NCBI GenBank assembly: GCA_007692665.1
Contig: REBP01000241.1
Coordinates: 1-34,652 of the forward strand
Reading direction: 5' to 3'
Origin: Gemmatimonadales bacterium
Lineage (GTDB): Bacteria > Gemmatimonadota > Gemmatimonadetes > Longimicrobiales > Gaopeijiaceae
Length of the DNA: 34,652 nt
Positions 24,220 to 32,100 of this stretch are shown here, one piece after another (positions within the stretch are counted from its first letter, which is position 1; every line of letters starts with the position of its first letter). The notes beneath the pieces were generated by a model. The model saw nothing but the letters and a program-made list of their open reading frames with translations. It was not told the DNA's origin and made no database searches. Position numbers and translations under genes: made by a program.

Positions 24220-25155
24220 TTGAAGCACATCGTCACCCTTACCGTGAATCCCACCATCGACAAGAACACACGGGTCAAACGGGTCCGGGCGGGAGAGAAG
24301 CTCCGATGCGAGTCCCCCCGCCGCGAGCCTGGAGGCGGGGGAATCAACGTCTCCCGGGCAGTCCACCGGCTTGGGGGTCGGTCCCTGGCCCGCTATCTCG
24401 CGGGAGGAGCCACGGGGACGATCCTGGAGTCCCTTCTGGACAGGGAAGGTGTGGAACATGAACCCATCCCCATCGAGGGGTGGACCCGGGAGAACCTGGT
24501 CGTTTCCGAAGAAGGCTCGGACGATCAGTACCGTTTCGGGATGCCGGGGCCGGAGGTTTCCGTGGAGGAGTGGAAGAAGGTGCTTGATGGACTCGAAAGG
24601 CTGGATCCTGTCCCCGCCTACCTGGTGGCCAGCGGCAGCCTTGCGCCCGGAATGCCCGGAGACTTCTACGCCCGGGTGGCCCGGATCGTGCGGGAACTGG
24701 GCGCCCGACTCGTCGTGGATACCTCCGGCGCCCCCCTCCGCGAGGCGGTGGAAGCGGGGGCCTTCCTGATCAAGCCCAACATCGCAGAGTTCCAGGAGCT
24801 GGCGGGTGAGGAACTCCCCGATGAACGGGCGCAGAGGGAGGCCGGTCGGGAGATGATCGGGCGAGGATCCGTTCACGCCATCGCCCTTTCCCTCGGTCGG
24901 GGCGGCGCCCTTCTCATCACGGAGGAGGGGAGCGAACCCATCCGCACCCCCACCGTTCCCATCCGGAGCAAGGTGGGGGCGGGAGACAGCATGGTCGCGG
25001 GCACGGTCCTGGCGCTGGCCCGGGGGGAGGAACTTCGGGCGGCGGTCCGCTTCGGGGTGGCGGCGGGAGCTGCAGCGGTCATGACCGAGGGAACGGAACT
25101 CTGCCGCCGCGAGGATGCGGAACGACTCCACACTGGAATGGAGGAGGAGGGATGA
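24220..25155 (+). CDS. pfkB: PfkB-type 6-phosphofructokinase / sugar kinase
   Basis: A 311-residue ribokinase-fold kinase very like E. coli PfkB (309). Seen are MKHIVTLTVNPTIDKNTRV, GEKLRCESPRREPGGGGINVSRAVHRLGG, AGGATG, WTRENLVV, YRFGMPGPE, and the catalytic-base motif KVGAGDSMVAG near the C-terminus. Fructose 6-phosphate is the likely substrate; 1-phosphofructokinase and tagatose kinases are close relatives. The start is TTG 24220, five bases after a strong AGGAGG. The longer open frame overlaps the SpoIIAA-like gene and lacks likeness. The ATG of the trehalose fusion overlaps its stop, coupling hexose phosphate supply to this kinase. Confidence 0.9.
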   Translation: MKHIVTLTVNPTIDKNTRVKRVRAGEKLRCESPRREPGGGGINVSRAVHRLGGRSLARYLAGGATGTILESLLDREGVEHEPIPIEGWTRENLVVSEEGSDDQYRFGMPGPEVSVEEWKKVLDGLERLDPVPAYLVASGSLAPGMPGDFYARVARIVRELGARLVVDTSGAPLREAVEAGAFLIKPNIAEFQELAGEELPDERAQREAGREMIGRGSVHAIALSLGRGGALLITEEGSEPIRTPTVPIRSKVGAGDSMVAGTVLALARGEELRAAVRFGVAAGAAAVMTEGTELCRREDAERLHTGMEEEG

Positions 25156-28100
25156 GCGGAGGAGACGCAGAGCCCACCGGCAGCACTGCCTACCGAGCCG
25201 CGATCCTGGACATGGACGGAGTCCTGACCCGGACCGTGGACCTTCATGCCCGGGCCTGGAAGGCCATGTTCGACGAGTTTCTCGCGGGTCAGGCGGCGGG
25301 GGACAAGGCATTCGAACCCTTCGACATTGATGCGGAATACCGGGAGTTCGTGGACGGCAAGCCGCGCCTCGACGGCGCCCGGAGCTTCCTCGAGTCCCGG
25401 GGGATCGAACTCCCGGAGGGAGATCCCGGCGATCCGGCAGGCGCAGGGACCCTGTGGGGTCTCGGGAACCGGAAGAACGAGCAGTTTCAACGTTTTCTGA
25501 AGGAGGACGGGGTTGGGGTATTCCCCGGCGCCGAGGAACGGGTCAGGGCGTGGCGAGAGGCGGGCCTGCGGATCGCCCTCGTCACCTCCAGTCGGAACGG
25601 AGCTGCCGTCCTCGAGGCGGCGGGGCTTTCCGACCTCTTCGATGTCGTGCTGGAGGGAGAGGAAGCGGCGGAGCTGGAGCTCCCGGGGAAGCCGGCGCCG
25701 GACCTCTTCCTGGAGGCGGCGCGACGACTTGGCGTGGCCCCGGAAGAGGCTTTCGTGGTGGAGGACGCCGTGGCCGGCGTCCAGGCGGCCCGGGCCGGGG
25801 GATTCGGACGGGTGGTGGGGGTGGCCGGGAAGAGCCGGGACGCGTTGCTCTCCCATGGCGCCGACATCGTGGTCCAGGGGCTCGGTGAGCTGGAGCTGGC
25901 CTCCCTTGACGGTGGGAACGGGGCCGCCCCGCCGCCGACACGACCCGCCATGGAGCACCTGGACGAAGTGCTCGAGCGCATGACCCGTGGGCGCCTCGCC
26001 CTCTTCCTCGATTACGACGGCACCCTGACGCCGATCGTGCGGCGCCCCGAGAAGGCCACCCTCTCCCCGGAGATGCGGGACCTGCTGGAGCGACTGGCCG
26101 ACTCCGTCACCGTGGCGGTCGTGAGCGGTCGCGACCTGGCGGATGTCCAGGACATGGTCGGGCTCGAGAGCCTCCAGTACGCGGGGAGTCACGGCTTCGA
26201 CATCGCCGGGCCGGACGGATTGCGAATGCAGCACGAGGGTGCGAGGGAAAGCCTCCCCGTACTGGACGAGGCGGAGGCGGAACTCGGCCGGGCACTCACG
26301 GGGGTCCGGGGCGCCCGTGTGGAGCGGAAGCACTTTGCCATCGCCGTCCACTACCGGGACGTGCCCGAGGAGGAGGTAGATCGGGTGGAAACCGCCGTGG
26401 ATGACGTGCTGGCGCGACGCAGCGGTCTTCGGAAGAAGGGGGGGAAGAAGATCTTCGAGCTGCAGCCCGACGTGGCGTGGGACAAGGGACGGGCCGTGCT
26501 GTGGCTCCTGGAGAAGCTGGAGCTCTCGTCTCCGGACGTTGTTCCCGTCTACATCGGGGACGACGTCACCGACGAAGACGCCTTCGAGGCGCTGCGGGAG
26601 GTCGGCCTGGGCATCCGGGTGGGCGCCGAAGGAGAGGAGACTCGGGCCCACTACACCCTTCCCGACACGGACGGCGTGGAGGCTCTGTTCCGGGAACTGA
26701 CGAAGCAGATGGAGCAGCGCGAAACGCCCGCCCGCCCTCACCGGGAGATGCATCCATGGGAACTGGTCTACCGGGAATGGCGTCCCGGGGAGCAGCCCCT
26801 CCGGGAAGCCCTGTGCGCCCTGGGAAACGGTCACCTGGTGACCCGGGGGGCGTTCGAGGAGCGTCCGGCGGGCGGGGTGCACTACCCTGGGACCTACCTG
26901 GCCGGAGGGTACAACCGGATGGAGTCCGAGGTCTCGGGCCGACTCCTGGTGAACGAGGACCTGGTGAACTGGCCGAACTGGCTCCCCCTCACCTTTCGGC
27001 CCCAGGGGGGCGACTGGCTCGACCTCGAGGCCGTGGAGCTCCTGGACTTCGAGGTCCGCCTCGACGTGCGGCGGGGTCTGCTCACGCGCCACGTCGAGTT
27101 TCGGGACGGCGACGGACGTGAGTTCGCCCTCTCCAGCCGACGCCTGGTGTCCATGGCCCTTCCACATCTTGCCGCAGTCGAGTGGCGGCTGCGACCCCTC
27201 AACTGGTCGGGAACCCTGGAAATCCGATCCGCCCTGGACGGATCGGTGATCAACGACAACGTGAAGCGGTACCGCGAGCTCCGGCAGGATCACCTGGAGG
27301 TCCTGGGGTCGGGATGGGAGGGGGAGGACGGAATGTACCTGACGTCCCGGACCCGGCAGTCCCGGGTCGAGATGACCCAGGCCGCCCGGACCCGGGTGTT
27401 TCGGCGTGAACCCCAGGGAGGGGAGGTTCCCGCCCCCCTCCACCGGCATCCCGAGGCCGACTCGAAAGCCGTGGCCCACGTCCTGGAGGTGTCCTGCCGC
27501 GAGGGGGAGGAGTTGCGGGTCGAGAAGGTGGTCTCCATCCGGACGAGTCGGGATGCAGCCATCAGCGAACCGGAGGTCGCTGCCCGCCAGGACATCCGGC
27601 GGGCCGGCACCTTCGACGAGCTTCTCCGGGACCACGAGGTCCAGTGGCGCCACCTGTGGGGGCTCTTCGATATCGACCTTCAGGACGGGGACGTCCAGAC
27701 GCAGCTCATCCTCCGTCTGCACCTGTTTCACCTCGTCCAGACCGTGTCTGTCCACACCATCGAACGGGACGTCGGCGTTCCCGCCCGGGGATGGCACGGA
27801 GAGGCCTACCGGGGACACATCTTCTGGGACGAGCTCTTCATCTTTCCCCTCCTGGTGCTTCGCATCCCCGAACTCGCCCGCTCCCTCCTCATGTATCGCT
27901 ACCGGCGACTGAGCGAGGCTCGTCACATGGCGCGGGAGGCCGGCTACCGGGGGGCCATGTTCCCATGGCAGAGCGGGAGCGACGGCCGGGAGGAGACCCA
28001 GGTGCTTCACCTGAATCCCAGGTCCGGCAGGTGGCTGCCCGATACCACCCATCTGCAGCGTCACGTGAACGCGGCGCTTGTCTTCAACCTCTGGGAGTAC

Positions 28101-29162
28101 GTGGAGACCACCGACGACCAGGAATTCCTGGCCTACTACGGTGCGGAGATGATCGTGGAGATCGCACGCTTCTGGGCGAGCCTGGCCACCTGGGATGCGG
28201 ACCGGGATCGATACGTGATCCACGGCGTGGTGGGTCCCGACGAGTTCCACACCGATGATCCCCATACCGAGAAGCCGGGGCTCGACAACAACGCCTACAC
28301 GAACGTCATGGCCGCCTGGGCCCTGCGCTGTGCCGGACGGGCGCTGGAGCGGCTGGACGGGGAACGGAGAGAGCACCTGGTGGAGGAACTGGAACTCGAG
28401 GAGAGCGAGGTCGTGCTCTGGGACGAGATCAGTCGGAAGCTCCTCATCCCGTTTCATGGGGAGAACATCATCAGCCAGTTCGAAGGCTACGAACAGCTGA
28501 GGGAATTCGACTGGGCGGAGTATCGCGAGCGGCATGGTGACATCCAGCGCCTCGACCGCATCCTGGAAGCCGAGGGGGACGACGTCAACCGCTACAAGGC
28601 CAGCAAGCAGGCCGATGTCCTGATGCTCTTCTTTCTCTTCTCGCCGGAGGAGCTCGAGGAACTCTTCGGGCACATGGGCCATGAGTTCACCCCGGAAATG
28701 ATCCGGCGCAATGTGGATTACTACATGGAGCGTACCTCCCATGGATCCACGCTCAGCCGCCTGGTCCACTCCTGGGTTCTGGCCCGTACCGACCGGGAGC
28801 AGGCCTGGTCCCTGTGGCAGGAAGCGCTCCGCAGCGACATCGAGGACGTCCAGGGGGGCACCACGCAGGAGGGCATCCACCTGGGGGCCATGGCCGGGGC
28901 CGTGGATCTGATCCACCGGGGCCATGCCGGGCTGGAGATGCGGGAGGACACGCTCTGGTTCAACCCCCTCCTCCCCCTGGAGCTGGAACGGGTCCGGATG
29001 CGCATGTGCTACCGGGGGCACTGGCTCACCGTGGCCATCGAGAGAGCCCGTCTCACCGTGACCTTTGACCGGGGAAGGGCTGCCGCCGTTCGGGTGGGCG
29101 TCTGCGGGGAGGTGGTGACCATGGAGCAGGGGGAGTCTCGCACCTTCAACCTCTCAACCTGA
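25152..29162 (+). CDS. Fusion: beta-PGM-like HAD, trehalose-6-P phosphatase, GH65 phosphorylase/hydrolase
   Basis: A 1336-residue, three-domain protein. Residues 15-245: HAD of beta-phosphoglucomutase type (ILDMDGVLT, Asp20 and Asp22; TSSRNG; GKPAPDLFLEAARRLG). Residues 275-520: trehalose-6-phosphate phosphatase (LDYDGTLTPI, Asp287 and Asp289; AVVSGRDL; GSHGFDI; YIGDDVTDEDAF). Residues 530-1330: GH65 (catalytic-acid candidate Glu1031 in GPDEFH; phosphate-loop candidate HGSTLS at 1197-1202; KQAD at 1152-1155). No signal peptide. The domain order and length match M. tuberculosis OtsB1 (Rv2006), as I recall it. Likely flow: trehalose-6-P to trehalose, then by phosphorolysis to glucose and beta-glucose-1-P, then glucose-6-P; a hydrolase or another disaccharide is possible. 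All three sites look intact. ATGA overlap with pfkB. Confidence 0.9.
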   Translation: MSGGDAEPTGSTAYRAAILDMDGVLTRTVDLHARAWKAMFDEFLAGQAAGDKAFEPFDIDAEYREFVDGKPRLDGARSFLESRGIELPEGDPGDPAGAGTLWGLGNRKNEQFQRFLKEDGVGVFPGAEERVRAWREAGLRIALVTSSRNGAAVLEAAGLSDLFDVVLEGEEAAELELPGKPAPDLFLEAARRLGVAPEEAFVVEDAVAGVQAARAGGFGRVVGVAGKSRDALLSHGADIVVQGLGELELASLDGGNGAAPPPTRPAMEHLDEVLERMTRGRLALFLDYDGTLTPIVRRPEKATLSPEMRDLLERLADSVTVAVVSGRDLADVQDMVGLESLQYAGSHGFDIAGPDGLRMQHEGARESLPVLDEAEAELGRALTGVRGARVERKHFAIAVHYRDVPEEEVDRVETAVDDVLARRSGLRKKGGKKIFELQPDVAWDKGRAVLWLLEKLELSSPDVVPVYIGDDVTDEDAFEALREVGLGIRVGAEGEETRAHYTLPDTDGVEALFRELTKQMEQRETPARPHREMHPWELVYREWRPGEQPLREALCALGNGHLVTRGAFEERPAGGVHYPGTYLAGGYNRMESEVSGRLLVNEDLVNWPNWLPLTFRPQGGDWLDLEAVELLDFEVRLDVRRGLLTRHVEFRDGDGREFALSSRRLVSMALPHLAAVEWRLRPLNWSGTLEIRSALDGSVINDNVKRYRELRQDHLEVLGSGWEGEDGMYLTSRTRQSRVEMTQAARTRVFRREPQGGEVPAPLHRHPEADSKAVAHVLEVSCREGEELRVEKVVSIRTSRDAAISEPEVAARQDIRRAGTFDELLRDHEVQWRHLWGLFDIDLQDGDVQTQLILRLHLFHLVQTVSVHTIERDVGVPARGWHGEAYRGHIFWDELFIFPLLVLRIPELARSLLMYRYRRLSEARHMAREAGYRGAMFPWQSGSDGREETQVLHLNPRSGRWLPDTTHLQRHVNAALVFNLWEYVETTDDQEFLAYYGAEMIVEIARFWASLATWDADRDRYVIHGVVGPDEFHTDDPHTEKPGLDNNAYTNVMAAWALRCAGRALERLDGERREHLVEELELEESEVVLWDEISRKLLIPFHGENIISQFEGYEQLREFDWAEYRERHGDIQRLDRILEAEGDDVNRYKASKQADVLMLFFLFSPEELEELFGHMGHEFTPEMIRRNVDYYMERTSHGSTLSRLVHSWVLARTDREQAWSLWQEALRSDIEDVQGGTTQEGIHLGAMAGAVDLIHRGHAGLEMREDTLWFNPLLPLELERVRMRMCYRGHWLTVAIERARLTVTFDRGRAAAVRVGVCGEVVTMEQGESRTFNLST

Positions 29163-29170
29163 ACCTCCGG

Positions 29171-32100
29171 TCACATCTCCCTGGACCGCCGCCGGAGCGC
29201 CTGCCTCCGAACGGCCCCTCGATCGAGCGCACCCGCGAGGGGAGAATCGGGGTCTTCCGCCCGGCCCTGGTCTGCCAGGAAGCGGGCCAGGGAACGGACG
29301 GTCGGAAAACGGAACAGGTCCGTGATGCGGATGTCCAGGTCGAAGTCCTCCCGGATGCGCCCGTGCACCTGCACGGTCAGCAGGGAATGTCCCCCCAGGT
29401 CGAAGAAATTCTCGTCGAGTCCCACCTCCTCGAGGCCCAGCAGTTCCTTCCAGATGGATGCGACCCGGCGGACAACCCGCGCGGGCGGTTCACGCCCCTC
29501 CCTTCGAGGCTCCGAAGCAGGTCGAGGCCCTGGACCGGGCGGGGTCGTGCGACCGGGCGGGGTCGTGCGACCGGTATCCGTTGGCGTCCTGGTGGGTGCA
29601 GGGAGGGCCTTCCGGTCGACCTTGCGGTTGGGGGTCAGCGGAAGGCGGTCGAGGAGGGAAAAGGAGGACGGCACCATGATGGCGGGGAGCGAGGCGGTCA
29701 GGGCCGATCGGACTTCGGCCTCGAGGCGTCCGGGGTCGGACGAAGGACTGGCGGCCACGAGGTAGGCGGAGAGCCGCTGGTCACCGGGGGCAACCTCGCG
29801 GAGGACCACTGCGGCGTCGGCGATGCCCGGGTGGGCCTGGATGACTGCCTCGATTTCACCGAGTTCGATCCTGTGCCCCCGCACCTTCACCTGCTGGTCG
29901 TTGCGCCCGAGAAACTCGAGCACGCCGTCCGCCCGGTACCGGGCCCGGTCTCCGGTTCGGTACAGGCGAGGACTCCATGCGGGGGCATGACCCTGGACCT
30001 CGTCCAGCGTGCCGGGGGGGGCGCCGGACAGCGACGCGAAGGGGTCCGGAAGGAACCGTTCCGCCGTGAGCTCGGGGCGCCCCAGGTATCCCCGCGACAC
30101 GCCATCTCCGCCGATGAACAGCTCGCCCGGAACGCCCACGGGAACCGGGCGGAGGGCCTGGTCGAGAACGTAGAGCGAGGTGTTCGCAATGGGCCGGCCC
30201 AGGGGCACGATTCCGTTCTCCGGAGGGTGCGTTTCCGTAACCTCGAAGAATGATGACCAGATCGTGGTCTCGGTCGGACCGTACATGCTGAGGACACGTT
30301 CTCCGGTGAGGTCGCGGAGTTCCCCGGCCAGCGCCGAAGGGAAGGCCTCTCCGCCGACGAGGAAGACGGGGAGCCCCCGGAGTGCGTCCCGTGTCTCGGA
30401 GTCGGCGAGGAGCATGCGGAGCTGGGAGGGGGTGCACTGGATGTGGGTAACGCCCTCGGTCCTCACCGTCGCGGCAACGGAGGCCGATGGCGCGGATCGC
30501 CGCCTTCCCTCCCCGGGCCCGTCGGCGGCGATCTCGCGGCGCACGCGCGACAGCAGCGGCAGGTGATCCAGGACCTGCGGGGTTGCCACACCGAAGTCGA
30601 TGAGACAGGCGATCTCGTCCACCCCGATCGCATGGAGTTCCCTGGCCACGCTCACGCAGCGCTCGGGGGTTCCGAAAAGCCCCGATGTCTCGAAGTACCG
30701 GTTGAAGGCGAACTCCAGGAGCGCGTCGAGATCCTCGTCCGAGAGCTGGCTGAATTCGTCGCCCCGGGCGACGGGCTCCTTCCCGGTCCCTCTGCGGTAG
30801 GCCGTCCACGAGGCTGCGAAGTTCCGGATCAGCCCCACGGACGAACGCAGGTACGCCTTCATGGGCTCGCGCACGGTCTCCCGGACGAACTCGTCCGTTT
30901 CGCCCACGAAGGTGTGGAGCATGAGCGTGACGTGACCCTCGCCGGGTCGGTGTCCGGCCTCGACCCAGGCTTCGTGGTACGCCCGGATTCGCTCCTCCAG
31001 CTCCCCGGGCGTCTGTCCGAGAAGGTGAGTGAGCACACGGGCGCCGATCCGGCCCGCCTCCCGGTACGTGTCCACGTTTCCGGCGGTGGTCACCCAGAGG
31101 GGCAGTTCGGGTTGCACGGGGCGGGGAAGGATTCCCACCTCGACGTCCCTTCCGTCGGGACCCGGGAAGGCCACCTTCTCACCTCTCCACAGCCGCCGGA
31201 GCGTTTCGGCGTTCCGGTACATGATGGCTTTCCGGTCGGGGTGGTTCTCCGGTGCCAGGAGGAAGTCGTCAGGGTGCCAACCCGAGGCGATGGACATCCC
31301 GACCCTTCCGCCCGACAGGTTGTCGACAACCGCCCAGTCCTCGGCGACCCGCACGGGATGGTGGAGGGGGAGCACCACGCTCCCTGCCCGGATGCCCACG
31401 CGGCGCGTCACGGCCGCCACGGCAGCGCCGGTCACGGCAGGATTCGGGTAGAGGCCACCGAAGGCGTGAAAGTGTCGTTCCGGGGTCCAGACGGCGCTGA
31501 ACCCCTCGGTGTCCGCGAACTTCGCGCCCTCGAGGAGGAGGCGATACCGGGCATCCTCGTCCTGCCCGGCGTCGCTCGCGAAGTAGAAGAGGCTGAACTC
31601 GAGAGACTTCCGCCGGTCCGGGTCCGGGTCGTCGTTCGGGCCGCCCGGCCCGAGGAGGAAGGGCTCGCCCGGCGCCCCATCCGGGCCCATGTCCTCCTGG
31701 TGGAGGACGAGCCGGAGTCCCCGCGAGAGGGGCCAGAACAGTTCGAGCACCGAGATGTCGAAGGAGAGACTCGTGATCGAGAGCCAGGCACCCTCCGGCT
31801 CCGAGGGCTCCCCGCCGTTGCCCGGCCCGCCCGGTTCCGTGCCGCCTCGTGCCGAAACGCCGAGGACCCGGTCCATGGCAATGAGGAAGTTCACGACGTT
31901 CCGGTGTTCCACGGCGACCCCCTTCGGTTGCCCCGTGGACCCGGACGTGTAGATGACATAGGCCAGGTCGGCGGGTCCGGCCCCTGCGCCCGTCTCGCCG
32001 GCGGTTCCTGGTGCTGCTCCCGGGGTCGAGAGGATCGCATCCCGGTCCCGGTCAAGGAGGATCTCGATGACGCCCGGAGCGTCGAGCGCGCCCCGCGTCG

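Noticed and set aside
24873-29021. Very long minus-strand open frame (1382 codons) opposite the trehalose fusion
   Set aside because: A shadow of a GC-rich gene: the plus strand carries three intact enzyme domains, while the minus reading is low-complexity, rich in Pro, Gly, His and Arg, with no recognisable motif.
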